A stretch of 64,000 nt of DNA from JANYGA01 sp031420415 (GTDB taxonomy: Bacteria > Vulcanimicrobiota > Vulcanimicrobiia > Vulcanimicrobiales > Vulcanimicrobiaceae). This document shows positions 18,127-27,072 of this stretch, one piece after another; within the stretch, counting starts at the first letter, position 1; the number at the start of each line of letters is the position of its first letter. The notes beneath the pieces are model-generated. The model was not told the origin of the DNA, did not search any database, and saw only the letters and a list, made by a program, of their open reading frames with translations. The stretch is from contig JANOMT010000024.1 in assembly GCA_031420415.1 (NCBI GenBank), positions 1 to 64,000 of the forward strand, written 5' to 3'. Position numbers and translations under genes: made by a program.

Positions 18127-18366
18127 ATGACGCACGCACAATCGCTCGTCAAATCTCTCAACATGCTCGCGAAAGCGCCACAGTTCTCGCATTCGAAAGC
18201 GCGTGCCGCTGCGCGAAAAGACGGCAACGTCGACTGGATACGTACGAAAGATCGCAACGACGGCTTCAATCCCGAAGTCGACGGCTGCGAGACGTTCGTG
18301 ATGAACGATGGTAGCGTGTGCGTCTGGGGTTCGGCGCAGTTCACGTACGTTGCGCGCGCGTCGTAG
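18127..18366 (+). CDS. hypothetical small protein
   Basis: I do not recognise this 79-residue protein. It has a basic, Ser/Lys/Ala-rich first half and a beta-rich second half with two cysteines (CETFVMNDGSVCVWGSAQFTYVA). No signal peptide or membrane segment is visible. It starts 5 bases after the nucleotidyltransferase/mutase stop, so it is the last gene of the glucan operon, and ends directly against the stop of a convergent gene. Confidence 0.6.
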   Translation: MTHAQSLVKSLNMLAKAPQFSHSKARAAARKDGNVDWIRTKDRNDGFNPEVDGCETFVMNDGSVCVWGSAQFTYVARAS

Positions 18367-18786
18367 TTAGGCGCTAGCGAGTTCCACCGTCGACCACATT
18401 TCTTCGAGTTTCGCACGGCCACCGACGATGTCGGCTAGGATCGCGATCCGGGCGATCTCTTCCCCGAGATCTTTGCGAATGAGCGGCAATTCCGCGCTTT
18501 CGACATCGTCGACAATCGTCGCCATCGACGCCTCGTCGAGGTGAGCGTTCGACCATGCGCGTGCGTCGAGGAGCACGACGTAGAACGCTTCTTCGACACT
18601 CGTCTCACGCCACGCGCTTTCGTCCGTCACGATCGGAAACTCGACACGTTTCTCATTGCCAACGATCTCGAGCGTCGGTCGCACGCGCGTTCCGCTTTTC
18701 TCCATCGTGACGCCCGCGGAGGCCGCCGCAGCCGCGACACGCAGGCAGCGCGCGTAGAAGACCTCACGTTCCGTCGGTGATTTCAT
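18367..18786 (-). CDS. hypothetical protein
   Basis: A 139-residue acidic protein of unknown function. The ATG at 18786 begins MKSPTEREVFYARCLRVAAAAAS; an upstream extension has poor coding character and approaches the neighbouring GT4 gene. The body is predicted helical with several strands (RPTLEIVG, KRVEFPIV) and no transmembrane or catalytic motif I can name. It lies 55 bases downstream of the GT4 gene on the same strand and may be the end of the aconitase operon. Confidence 0.6.
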   Translation of the reverse strand: MKSPTEREVFYARCLRVAAAAASAGVTMEKSGTRVRPTLEIVGNEKRVEFPIVTDESAWRETSVEEAFYVVLLDARAWSNAHLDEASMATIVDDVESAELPLIRKDLGEEIARIAILADIVGGRAKLEEMWSTVELASA

Positions 18787-18841
18787 GCCATAGGTATCGG
18801 CTCGAACCGATGGTCCGCTTAGGACAAAGCCGTGCGATCCA

Positions 18842-20101
18842 TCACGATTTACTCGCGATATACGCAACTTTATGGCCGAGCGTCTCGATGACGTTCTGCC
18901 AGACATAGCGATGTGCCGTCGCATACCCGGCCTGACGCATGCGGTCGGCACGCCGCTCGTCGCCGTACGACGCTAAAAGATACGCCGCGAGTTCGCGGCC
19001 GTCGTTCGTATCGCAGACGATCGCGTTGACGAAGGGCTCCGCGTATTCTTCGCCCGTGGCACCGCAGACCGGGATCCCCCCGACCGCCATCACTTCGAGA
19101 CCCACGAGACCGAATGGTTCCTTCCCACTATTGGCGAGCACGGCGTCGGCGGCGGCGTAGAGCGCGTGTAACGTCGCTTCGGGGAGGAACGCGCGTAGCT
19201 GCACGATCTCGGCCTCGCTCGCGGCGAGCGCTGCTGCAACCGCAGCGGCATCGTCGCCGTCGGCCTCGACCGTTTCGACGCGCAGACCACGCTCGCGCGC
19301 GTGCGCGAAGACGACATTCGCATACGCTTCTTTTCCGCCGCGTACGACGAGCTGCGGCGTATGCCCCGCCGCTCGGAGTTCGACGACCGCATCGATCGCC
19401 TGCAGCCAGTTTTTATCCGGATCGAAGCGTCCGACTTTCACGAGCGCAGGTTTGCCGCGCATCGACGAGCGCATGAGCGTCACGAGTTCGCGCGGCGGCC
19501 CGTCGAGAAGGCGGTCGTGAATGCCATTCGGCACGACGAGCGCCGGCACGCCGATGCGTGAGAGCTCGAACTTCATGTACTTACTAATCGTGACGACCGA
19601 CGCCGCCGCTTGGAGCGCGATCCAATCGATGCGCTCGAAGCCATACGTATTGTTCGCGTTCCACAACATCGTGACCCGATCGCGCAAGCCGCGTTCGCGT
19701 AGCAGTGCGTCGAGCGCGATCGTCGCACCGACGGTCTGCCACTCCTCGGCGATGACGAGCACGCGCGTCCCCGATCCAATCGCAGGCACGACGATGTCGT
19801 CGACGACGAACTGAGGAACGCTCGCCGTGTAGTCGCGAACTTTGTTCGCCTCGCCGTCGTAGACGTCGCGCGGATGGAACGCCGAGATCCACTGGCACCA
19901 TCGCCGTAGCGTCACGCCGGGAGCGTAGGCTTCCACGGCGGGCAGCGTCGGATCGCCGACGAAGATCAACGTGGTTTCGACGCCTGCGTCGCCGAGCGCA
20001 CGTGCGAACGACGTTTCGCGCGAGCCGAGGCCGCCGACCGACGCGTACCGGTCCGGGCCTTCGAACGAAAGGAGCGCGGCGACGCGATGTCCGGCGATCA
20101 T
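18842..20101 (-). CDS. GT4-family glycosyltransferase
   Basis: A 419-residue GT-B fold glycosyltransferase. The N-terminal domain shows the glycine-rich GGLGSRETSFARAL, like glycogen synthase and GT4 enzymes. The C-terminal domain has VKVGRFDPDKNW and the nucleotide-sugar binding segment GKEPFGLVGLEVMAVGG, containing the E-x7-E arrangement, followed by GIPVCG. It would move a sugar from a nucleotide donor to an unknown acceptor. I use the ATG at 20101, where family similarity begins. It starts 10 bases after the aconitase stop and is likely in that operon, although a functional tie is not obvious. Confidence 0.85.
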   Translation of the reverse strand: MIAGHRVAALLSFEGPDRYASVGGLGSRETSFARALGDAGVETTLIFVGDPTLPAVEAYAPGVTLRRWCQWISAFHPRDVYDGEANKVRDYTASVPQFVVDDIVVPAIGSGTRVLVIAEEWQTVGATIALDALLRERGLRDRVTMLWNANNTYGFERIDWIALQAAASVVTISKYMKFELSRIGVPALVVPNGIHDRLLDGPPRELVTLMRSSMRGKPALVKVGRFDPDKNWLQAIDAVVELRAAGHTPQLVVRGGKEAYANVVFAHARERGLRVETVEADGDDAAAVAAALAASEAEIVQLRAFLPEATLHALYAAADAVLANSGKEPFGLVGLEVMAVGGIPVCGATGEEYAEPFVNAIVCDTNDGRELAAYLLASYGDERRADRMRQAGYATAHRYVWQNVIETLGHKVAYIASKS

Positions 20102-20111
20102 GGTCTGCGCG

Positions 20112-22856
20112 TTACGACGCGGCGCGCAAGCTCCGCAGCACGTATTGCAAGATGCCGCCGTGGCGATAGTATTCCGCTTCGTCGGGCGTATCGATGCGCA
20201 CGCGTGCTTCGAAGGTGGTGGACGCGCCGTTCGCCGTCGCACGGACGGTCATGCGACTGCGCGGTGCGATCCGTTCCATGAGGCCGACGATGTCGAACGT
20301 CTCTTCGCCCGTGAGCCCGAGCGATTGGAGGTTCGCGCCATCGACGTATTCGAGCGGCAAGATGCCCATGCCGATGAGATTCGAGCGATGGATCCGTTCG
20401 AAAGATTCGGCGATCACCGCGCGGACGCCGAGCAACATCGGGCCTTTCGCCGCCCAGTCGCGTGACGAACCCGAGCCGTACTCTTTGCCCGCGAGCACGA
20501 TTGTGGGGATCGCATGCTCTTTGTATTTCATCGACGCATCGAAGATCGACATCTGCGTGCCGTCGACGAGGAAACGCGTGACGCCGCCCTCGACCCCAGG
20601 CACGAGAGCGTTGCGCAAACGCACGTTTGCAAACGTTCCGCGCGCCATCACTTCGTGGTTGCCGCGGCGCGCGCCGTACGAGTTAAAATCCGACGGATCG
20701 ACGCCCTTCGCGATGAGATACGTCGCTGCCGGACTATTCTTCGCAATCGATCCCGCAGGCGAGATGTGATCGGTCGTGACGCTATCGCCGAGCACCGCGA
20801 GCACGCGCGCGCCCACAATGTCGCCTGGGGCCTTGGGATCGCGCGGCATGCCTTCGAAGTAGGGCGGCTTTTTGACGTATTCGCTCTTTTCGTCCCAAGC
20901 GTAGCGTTCGCTCGTAGGGACCGCAAGGCCGCGCCAATTATCGTCGCCCGCGTAGACGTCGGCGTAGCGCGCGCGGAACGCGGCTTCCGAGACCGATTCC
21001 GCGATTGCGGCATCGATCTCGGCATTGGTCGGCCACACGTCGGCGAGGTACACGGGCTTACCATCGCTGCCGGTGCCGAGCGGTTCCGTCGCGAGATCGA
21101 TATCCATCCGACCGGCGAGCGCGTATGCGACGACGAGCGGCGGCGACGCGAGGTAATTCGCGCGCACCTGCGGATGGATACGGCCTTCAAAATTGCGATT
21201 ACCCGAAAGCACGGCGGCGACGATCATGTCGTGCTCGGCAACCGCGTGCGAGACGTCGTCGGGAAGAGGACCCGAGTTGCCGATGCACGTGGTGCAACCA
21301 TAGCCGACGAGGTTGAAGCCGAGTTTATCGAGGTACGGCGCGAGGCCTGATTTCTGTAAGTAATCGGTGACGACTTTCGAGCCCGGTGCGAGGCTCGTCT
21401 TCACCCATGGCTTCGAGGTGAGGCCGCGCTCGACGGCTTTTTTCGCAACGAGCCCCGCGCCGAGCATGACGGCGGGGTTCGACGTATTCGTGCACGACGT
21501 TATCGCAGCGATGACGACGGCGCCGTCGGAAAGATCGGTCGTCGGCCGCGTTGCGACCGCGGTCCCTCCGCCTTCGCCTTCGAGTCGCGCGACATCGGCA
21601 CCATTGCCGCTCGCCATGCGGGCGTTCTGCCAGCCGACGAGTGCTTTCGCGAATTCAACCTTTACCTCGCTCAGCGCGACGCGATCTTGCGGCCGACGCG
21701 GGCCCGCGAGATTGGGCACCACGCTTGCGAGATCGAGTTCGAGCGTATCGGTGAAAATGGGATCGACCGAGTCGTCGGTGCGGAAGAGACCCTGCTTGCG
21801 CGCGTATGCTTCGACGAGTGCGATTTGTTTCGCGTTGCGGCCGGTGAGTTTGAGATAGGCGAGCGTTTGCGCATCGATTGGGAATATCGCACACGTCGAG
21901 CCGTATTCCGGGGACATGTTGCCGATGGTCACGCGATCAGCGACGCCGAGATTCGAGAGTCCGGCCCCGTAAAACTCGACGAATTTTCCGACGACGCCCT
22001 TTTTGCGCAACATCTCGGTTACGGCGAGCACGAGATCGGTCGACGTGACGCCCTCCTTGAGTTTACCCGTAAATTTCATGCCGATGACGTCGGGCACGAG
22101 CATCGTGACGGGCTGACCGAGCATCGCCGCTTCCGCTTCGATGCCGCCGACACCCCAGGCTAGAATGCCGAGGCCGTTGGCCATCGTGGTGTGCGAATCG
22201 GTCCCGACGACGGTATCGGGATAGGCGACCCCGGTCGTATCGGTGTCGACGCCCGCGCCGCCCGCGCCGAAGATCACGCGGCCGAGGAACTCGATATTGA
22301 CCTGATGCACGATGCCCGTATCCGGCGGCACCGCACGAAAATTATCGAGGGCGACCTGGCCCCATTTCAGAAATGCGTAGCGCTCTTTGTTCCGATCGAA
22401 TTCGAGCGCCGCATTCTCCGCAAACGCTCCGGCGGTGCCGAACTTGTCGACCTGCACCGAGTGATCGATGACGAGTTCGACGGGTTGGAGCGGGTTGATC
22501 GTTTTGGGATCGCCGCCCATCTCCGCCATCGCATCGCGCATCGCAGCCAAGTCGACGACGCATGGCACACCCGTAAAGTCCTGAAGTAAAACGCGCGCCG
22601 GACGAAACGCGATCTCATTCTGCGAACTCGTTCGCGGATCCCAAGCCGCGAGCGCGGCGATGTCGTCTTTGGTGACGCTACGATCGTCCTCGAATCGCAC
22701 GAGATTCTCGAGCAATATCCGCAAACTGAACGGAAGGCGCGCGACGTTTGCGAACCCCGCGCGTTCGAGCGCTCCGAGTTCGAAAATCGTATACGACGTG
22801 CCGTCGACGTCGAGCGTGCTCTTCGCGTGAAAACTATCCGGATGAACGTTCTGCAT
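20112..22856 (-). CDS. acnA: aconitate hydratase A
   Basis: A 914-residue cytosolic aconitase of the AcnA/IRP1 type, which interconverts citrate and isocitrate in the TCA cycle. The Fe-S cysteines lie in AAITSCTNTSNPAVMLGAG and in GYGCTTCIGNSGPL. DSHTTMANGLGILAWGVGGIEAEA and the C-terminal swivelling domain with EYGSGSSRDWAAKGP and IHRSNLIGMGILPLEY are all present, so the enzyme looks intact. The ATG at 22856 starts the family-typical N-terminus (MQNVHPDSFHAKSTLDVDG). It lies 17 bases after rnd and 10 before the GT4 gene. Confidence 0.97.
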   Translation of the reverse strand: MQNVHPDSFHAKSTLDVDGTSYTIFELGALERAGFANVARLPFSLRILLENLVRFEDDRSVTKDDIAALAAWDPRTSSQNEIAFRPARVLLQDFTGVPCVVDLAAMRDAMAEMGGDPKTINPLQPVELVIDHSVQVDKFGTAGAFAENAALEFDRNKERYAFLKWGQVALDNFRAVPPDTGIVHQVNIEFLGRVIFGAGGAGVDTDTTGVAYPDTVVGTDSHTTMANGLGILAWGVGGIEAEAAMLGQPVTMLVPDVIGMKFTGKLKEGVTSTDLVLAVTEMLRKKGVVGKFVEFYGAGLSNLGVADRVTIGNMSPEYGSTCAIFPIDAQTLAYLKLTGRNAKQIALVEAYARKQGLFRTDDSVDPIFTDTLELDLASVVPNLAGPRRPQDRVALSEVKVEFAKALVGWQNARMASGNGADVARLEGEGGGTAVATRPTTDLSDGAVVIAAITSCTNTSNPAVMLGAGLVAKKAVERGLTSKPWVKTSLAPGSKVVTDYLQKSGLAPYLDKLGFNLVGYGCTTCIGNSGPLPDDVSHAVAEHDMIVAAVLSGNRNFEGRIHPQVRANYLASPPLVVAYALAGRMDIDLATEPLGTGSDGKPVYLADVWPTNAEIDAAIAESVSEAAFRARYADVYAGDDNWRGLAVPTSERYAWDEKSEYVKKPPYFEGMPRDPKAPGDIVGARVLAVLGDSVTTDHISPAGSIAKNSPAATYLIAKGVDPSDFNSYGARRGNHEVMARGTFANVRLRNALVPGVEGGVTRFLVDGTQMSIFDASMKYKEHAIPTIVLAGKEYGSGSSRDWAAKGPMLLGVRAVIAESFERIHRSNLIGMGILPLEYVDGANLQSLGLTGEETFDIVGLMERIAPRSRMTVRATANGASTTFEARVRIDTPDEAEYYRHGGILQYVLRSLRAAS

Positions 22857-22873
22857 GACGGAACTTTCGTTCG

Positions 22874-24082
22874 CTACGCGACGTTCGTGCCCCCCGGCGA
22901 AAGCACCGTCGTTTTCAAGAATGCGATGCGCGGATTTCCACGATCCGTATCGACGATCGTGAGCGCGACCGCACCCGAGAGCAACGCGAAGAGCGGCTCT
23001 GCGACTAAACTCGCACGCCACGGACTCGCATCGAGAAGGCGTGCGACATCGGTCGCCGTCGCAGGAAGTTCGCGCGCGATTCGTTCGAGTACGGATCGCG
23101 TGACGAGCAATCCCGGCGGGAGTTCGTTCTCCGCCGCGATCGCACTCGCGAGCACCGCGAGCGTCGAGACGATCGCTTCGCGTTCGGCACCCGGTGGTCG
23201 CGCGGGTTTTTTCGGCAAGGCTTCGTCGGGCACGGCGACACCGGCGGCGACGGCCGCGACGATACGATCTCCAAAGGCTTTGCGCGCACCCGCATCGAGT
23301 CGGCGTAACTGCGCGAGATCTTCACGCGCCATCGGGCGCAGACTCACGATCCCCGCCATGACGTCGTCGGGGATGATGTATTTGAGCGGCACGTCGCGTT
23401 CGCGCGCGAGCGTGTCGCGGAGCGTCGCGACTTCGCGCAAGATGCCGAGCTCGCGTCGATTCATACGCATGGCACCGGGCACGCGCAGATAGAGACGCTC
23501 GGGATCGGGCCGATACCGCGCGATATCGACGAGCGCGCGCGCCTCGTCGTCGAGCCACGCCAGACGTTTGGCTTTGGTGAGGCGCGCGACGAGGGTATCT
23601 TGGAGCGTGAAGAGATGCTTCACGTCGTCGACGAGATACTCGAGCTGTTGTTCGGAGAACGGTCGCGCGCTCCAATCGCTAACGGTCTGCGATTTCCGCA
23701 AGCGAATACCGACGATATCGCTCACGAGATCGGCGAGCGATATCGACATGCCATAGCCGCAGAACGCGGCTGCGAGCTGCGTATCGAACGCGGCGCCCGG
23801 TAGACGATCGAAACGATCCGCGAATATCTTGAGATCGCTCTGCAACGCGTGCCCGACGATCGTCTTCGTCGCGAGAGCGCCCGCGAGCGGCTCGAGATCT
23901 TTGACACGCAGCGGATCGACGATCGCGACGCGTTCGCCCGCGACGAGTTGTACGACCATCAGGCGCGCCGAATACGATTTCTCGTTATGGAATTCGGTAT
24001 CGAGCGCCACGCGATCGACCGTTGCGATGTGGTCGCAGAACGCGGCGAGGGCGGCTGCATCTTCGATGACTTCGACGTTCAC
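22874..24082 (-). CDS. rnd: ribonuclease D
   Basis: A 402-residue DEDD exonuclease with HRDC tail, matching RNase D, which trims tRNA and other RNA 3' ends. The exonuclease residues are in VALDTEFHNEKSY (~23-35), VGHALQSDLKIF and YLVDDVKHLFTLQDTL. Two HRDC-like domains follow (around RRELGILREVATLRD and EREAIVSTLAVLASAIA). The GTG at 24082 is chosen because GGAG stands before it and the conserved region starts right after; its GTGA overlaps the stop of the TVP38 gene. Confidence 0.92.
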   Translation of the reverse strand: MNVEVIEDAAALAAFCDHIATVDRVALDTEFHNEKSYSARLMVVQLVAGERVAIVDPLRVKDLEPLAGALATKTIVGHALQSDLKIFADRFDRLPGAAFDTQLAAAFCGYGMSISLADLVSDIVGIRLRKSQTVSDWSARPFSEQQLEYLVDDVKHLFTLQDTLVARLTKAKRLAWLDDEARALVDIARYRPDPERLYLRVPGAMRMNRRELGILREVATLRDTLARERDVPLKYIIPDDVMAGIVSLRPMAREDLAQLRRLDAGARKAFGDRIVAAVAAGVAVPDEALPKKPARPPGAEREAIVSTLAVLASAIAAENELPPGLLVTRSVLERIARELPATATDVARLLDASPWRASLVAEPLFALLSGAVALTIVDTDRGNPRIAFLKTTVLSPGGTNVA

Positions 24083-24717
24083 GTTGGCTCCACGCGTGGT
24101 GCGGTTCCGGGCGATGCCGGTCGCGATTGAAAGAGATGGATATGCGGCCGATGCCCGTTGAAGTAAGCGTGTACCGACATCGAAACGCGATCGCCGAAGA
24201 TCGCGAGCAACGTGCAGATCGGAATCGCGATCGCGCACATCGTCCAAACGTGGACGAACATCGGAATCTTATAAGCCGCCGCGACCTGCGTCGCGAGCGT
24301 TCCGCCAAGGCCGGGAATGATGCGCAGCGTGATGAGGAACGCGGGCGACCCAACCTTGTAGCGCTTGATCCACGGCGGGAGTCGATCGATGTTGTTGTGC
24401 AGGTCGAGGAGGTGCGAGGTTCGCCGGGCGATGAGGTACCCGAGCATCGCGGCAAACACGAGCCCGATCGCGTTGACGACCGATCCCCAGAGCGGCCCAA
24501 AGAGCACGCCGTTCATGATCGCGAGCGCATCGGTTACCGAAAACGGCGCCGACGCCACGACCGTGAAGAGCAAAATCGCGAGAGGGTATGCGACGAAAGG
24601 ACCGATCGAAGACAAGAGTGCTTCGACCTGCGTCTTATATCGAATGACGAAAACTGCTAGGAAAAACGACGTTAGAAAAACCAACGCCGCTTCGGCGCGG
24701 CGTAACGCGACGGTCAC
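24079..24717 (-). CDS. TVP38/TMEM64 (DedA-like) membrane protein
   Basis: A 212-residue membrane protein of the TVP38/TMEM64 (SNARE-associated/DedA superfamily) group. About five hydrophobic segments are visible, with PLAILLFTVVASAPFSVTDALAIMNGVLFG and the re-entrant-loop region LRIIPGLGGTLATQVAAAYKIP typical of the family. Members act in lipid or membrane homeostasis. The start is uncertain: GTG at 24717 lies only 6 bases from the ATG of the divergent VKOR-like gene, and TTG at 24684 would also keep all membrane segments. It heads the operon that continues into rnd and acnA. Confidence 0.85.
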   Translation of the reverse strand: MTVALRRAEAALVFLTSFFLAVFVIRYKTQVEALLSSIGPFVAYPLAILLFTVVASAPFSVTDALAIMNGVLFGPLWGSVVNAIGLVFAAMLGYLIARRTSHLLDLHNNIDRLPPWIKRYKVGSPAFLITLRIIPGLGGTLATQVAAAYKIPMFVHVWTMCAIAIPICTLLAIFGDRVSMSVHAYFNGHRPHIHLFQSRPASPGTAPRVEPT

Positions 24718-24723
24718 GCCGTG

Positions 24724-25116
24724 ATGCTCTTGCGGGTCACGATCCTCTTGCTTTGCGGCGTGGGCCTGTATGCCTCCGCCTTCATGACGCGCAAGGCGCT
24801 GCGCGCTGCGCGCGGCGAGCTCACGGAAGCGAGCGTCGTGGAGACGCCCCGCGCTCGCAGCTTCGGTGGCACGCCCAACGCCGCAATCGGCCTCGTCTAT
24901 TACGCCGCTCTCGCAATCGCCGCAGCGACCCCGCTCCTGGGCGTGAACGCGATCTGGTGGCTGAGCCTCGCGGCGGCATGCGGCGCGGCTGCCTTTTCCG
25001 TCTATCTCGCGTACAGCTTGCTCTTCGTGACGCGCATGCCGTGCATCTACTGCTGGACGAGCCACATCGTGAATTGGGCGCTCGTCCTGTTCGTTGCATT
25101 CGCAAAACCCGCGTAG
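24724..25116 (+). CDS. vitamin K epoxide reductase-like membrane protein
   Basis: A 130-residue protein with four hydrophobic segments, the VKOR-typical GGTPNAAIGLVYYA before the second segment, and the active-site CxxC as MPCIYCWTSHIVNW in the last. VKOR proteins reoxidise periplasmic disulfide-forming partners using quinone. The loop cysteine pair expected between segments 1 and 2 is missing (the loop reads VVETPRARSFGG), so it has only the membrane-embedded pair. No fused or adjacent thioredoxin-like partner is present. GTG at 24721 is an alternative start. Confidence 0.78.
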   Translation: MLLRVTILLLCGVGLYASAFMTRKALRAARGELTEASVVETPRARSFGGTPNAAIGLVYYAALAIAAATPLLGVNAIWWLSLAAACGAAAFSVYLAYSLLFVTRMPCIYCWTSHIVNWALVLFVAFAKPA

Positions 25117-25127
25117 GAGCAGGCACG

Positions 25128-25152
25128 AAAAAGGAGCCGCGCGAGCGACTCC
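25128..25152 (-). terminator. intrinsic terminator on the minus strand
   Basis: On the minus strand GGAGTCGC-TCGC-GCGGCTCC forms an 8-bp stem (one G-U pair) with a 4-base loop, followed by TTTTT. It faces the exported-protein gene ending at 25187 (35 bases away) and lies between it and the convergent VKOR-like gene. Confidence 0.75.
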
Positions 25153-25186
25153 CGTTCCGATCGTATCGCCGGAGCGATCGCGATTC

Positions 25187-25807
25187 TTACAGGCCGTAGA
25201 CGGCCTTGAGGTCTTTGAAAATCACGAGCGTGACGGCGTGATACGCGGTGTCGGCGGCGACGCCGTACTTCTTATCGATATCCTTCATGACTTGGACGTG
25301 AACGGGATGCGTCACGAGATGGTCGAGCATGTACTCGACATTGAAGCCGACCTTCGGATCGACGCCGGCGGCGTAGAGGGCGGCTGAAAGAGCTTTGCCG
25401 TCTTTGGGATTGGGTGAAGGCTTCGCCGGGAGCTTGACCTTGGCGGCCGTCACGATCTTGAGCGAGTCGTCGATGACGAAGTCGAACGTCTTCACATATT
25501 GCCCGAAAGCAGGCGCGCCGAACTCTTTGATGAGCTTCGCTTTTTCCGCTGCGGCCTTGCCGTCGGCGAGGACGCCGAAGAGGGTCACGGTGCTGAATTT
25601 CGCGGGCCCACCGCCGGCGATGACGAGCGCGAGCGTGTTCGTGAGCTTCGGGTTATTCGTGTAGACGGAGCCGCCGAAGCGTGCGCCGCCGGCCATCGCC
25701 GTCGAGTGGCCCTTCATCGAGGTCATTTTTTCGGCTGCAAACGCTGGCGCTGTCGCCAGCATCGAAGCGACGGCGGCGAGAGCCGCGATCGAACGAATAC
25801 GAATCAT
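25187..25807 (-). CDS. exported hypothetical protein
   Basis: A 206-residue secreted protein. The N-terminal MIRIRSIAALAAVASMLATAPAFA (start ATG at 25807) is a clear Sec signal peptide with a likely cut after AFA. The mature part is Lys/Ala-rich, with VYTNNPKLTNTLALVIAGGG near its beginning and a C-terminal HVQVMKDIDKKYGVAADTAYHAVTLVIFKDL; no cysteines. I cannot assign a family with confidence. An intrinsic terminator follows it, and it appears to be monocistronic or the end of a short unit with the exported protein upstream. Confidence 0.75.
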   Translation of the reverse strand: MIRIRSIAALAAVASMLATAPAFAAEKMTSMKGHSTAMAGGARFGGSVYTNNPKLTNTLALVIAGGGPAKFSTVTLFGVLADGKAAAEKAKLIKEFGAPAFGQYVKTFDFVIDDSLKIVTAAKVKLPAKPSPNPKDGKALSAALYAAGVDPKVGFNVEYMLDHLVTHPVHVQVMKDIDKKYGVAADTAYHAVTLVIFKDLKAVYGL

Positions 25808-25906
25808 AAAAGTGCGGTTTTCCTTATGAGAGTGGTGCGATTGGGTACGCGGACGCTGTGTTAACGCTGAACCCATCCCGTTAGATGCCGCAAAGCTAGA
25901 AAACGC

Positions 25907-26326
25907 TTACTGTTTGATCGTGATGACATTTGCATCGATCGTGCCGTCGCCGAGCGGCGTGCCGCTGACGTCGACCTGCTGACCGACGGTAATCGTGGCT
26001 CCGCGCGGGTTGATAACGGTCCCCTGATGGAGCTTGATCGTCCGATACCCGTTCCGGCCCGTCTGCACTTGCATATCGAAGCGCCGAAAGTACGAGACTT
26101 GGCCCGAGGTCGACCCCTGCGCGTTCGTAATCGACTGCCGCAGGACTCCCGTGAGAATATCGATCCCAATCTTCGCGTACGGATCCAGCTTCGCGTCCGG
26201 TGGCAGCGTCGGCAAGTTCACCGGAGTTGGTGTCGGCTGCGGCTGGGGCGCGGCCTTTGCCGTGCCCGCGGCACCGAGAGCGATTGAAAGGACGGCTGCG
26301 CCGAGTGCGACAAAACGCGTGTTCAT
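25907..26326 (-). CDS. exported OB-fold-like hypothetical protein
   Basis: A 139-residue protein with a signal peptide (MNTRFVALGAAVLSIALGAAGTAKA, cut near residue 25), a Pro-rich linker (PQPQPTPTPVNLPTLPP), and a small C-terminal beta domain with INPRGATITVGQQVDVSGTPLGDGTIDANVITIKQ. That ending resembles DUF5666-type OB-fold repeats in extracytoplasmic proteins. Its ATG at 26326 is almost back to back with the suggested start of the divergent Nudix gene. Confidence 0.72.
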   Translation of the reverse strand: MNTRFVALGAAVLSIALGAAGTAKAAPQPQPTPTPVNLPTLPPDAKLDPYAKIGIDILTGVLRQSITNAQGSTSGQVSYFRRFDMQVQTGRNGYRTIKLHQGTVINPRGATITVGQQVDVSGTPLGDGTIDANVITIKQ

Positions 26327-26328
26327 AT

Positions 26329-27072
26329 TTGCAGAACGTATCCGAGCCCACACCCGTTCCGCGCCTAGCCGCGACCGTAATGCTCGTGCGCCCGCACGCG
26401 GAAGGATTCGACGTGTATCTGACGCGACGACATGCCAAGAGTCGCTTCATGCCCGACGCGTTCGTCTTTCCCGGCGGGGCCGTCGATCCGAGCGATCGCG
26501 ACGACGCGGGCGCGGCGCTCGCGGCCTCCGATTCCCCCGATCTCGCAGCGCTAACGCTCCGCTTTGCGGCGATTCGCGAACTCTTCGAAGAAGCGGGCAT
26601 CTTACTCGTCACGGATGCCGTGGGATCGCAGGCCCGACTCGACCCCGGGCGCATCGACGCGTTGCGCCGTGAGGCCGGCACCGAAACGCCCTTTGGAGCG
26701 GTCTTGAAGCGAGTGAATCTCCGTCCGGATTTCAAGGCGCTCACCTATTATTCGAATTGGGTGACGCCCGCAAGCGAACCGATCCGGTTCGACGCACATT
26801 TTTATCTCGCACGCGCACCGGAAGGGCAGATCGCCGTTGCCGATGCCGTCGAGGTGCACGATGGCGTATGGCTACGACCGGCAGATGCCCTCGCCGCGGG
26901 CGAACGCGGTGAAATCACGTTGCGATTCCCCACACGCAAACATCTCGAGCGGCTCGCAGGCTACGACGATCTCGATGCGCTCTTCGCGCATGCACGCGCA
27001 CGAAACGTAACGCCGGTACGCCCCGTCGAGCGCGACGACGGCACGTTCGTTTTCGATGAGGTCGCGTGGTGA
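26329..27072 (+). CDS. Nudix hydrolase (NUDT19/CoA-type)
   Basis: A ~247-residue Nudix protein. AATVMLVRPHAEGFDVYLTRR and FVFPGGAVDPSDRDD open the fold, and after a ~25-residue insertion the box residues RELFEEAGI complete the Nudix helix with its metal-binding glutamates. This split layout is like NUDT7/NUDT19-type enzymes that act on CoA esters. The start is uncertain: the only in-frame codon that keeps the first strand is TTG at 26329, while ATG at 26380 would begin inside that strand. It overlaps the MBL hydrolase gene by a few bases, forming a two-gene unit. Confidence 0.82.
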   Translation: MQNVSEPTPVPRLAATVMLVRPHAEGFDVYLTRRHAKSRFMPDAFVFPGGAVDPSDRDDAGAALAASDSPDLAALTLRFAAIRELFEEAGILLVTDAVGSQARLDPGRIDALRREAGTETPFGAVLKRVNLRPDFKALTYYSNWVTPASEPIRFDAHFYLARAPEGQIAVADAVEVHDGVWLRPADALAAGERGEITLRFPTRKHLERLAGYDDLDALFAHARARNVTPVRPVERDDGTFVFDEVAW

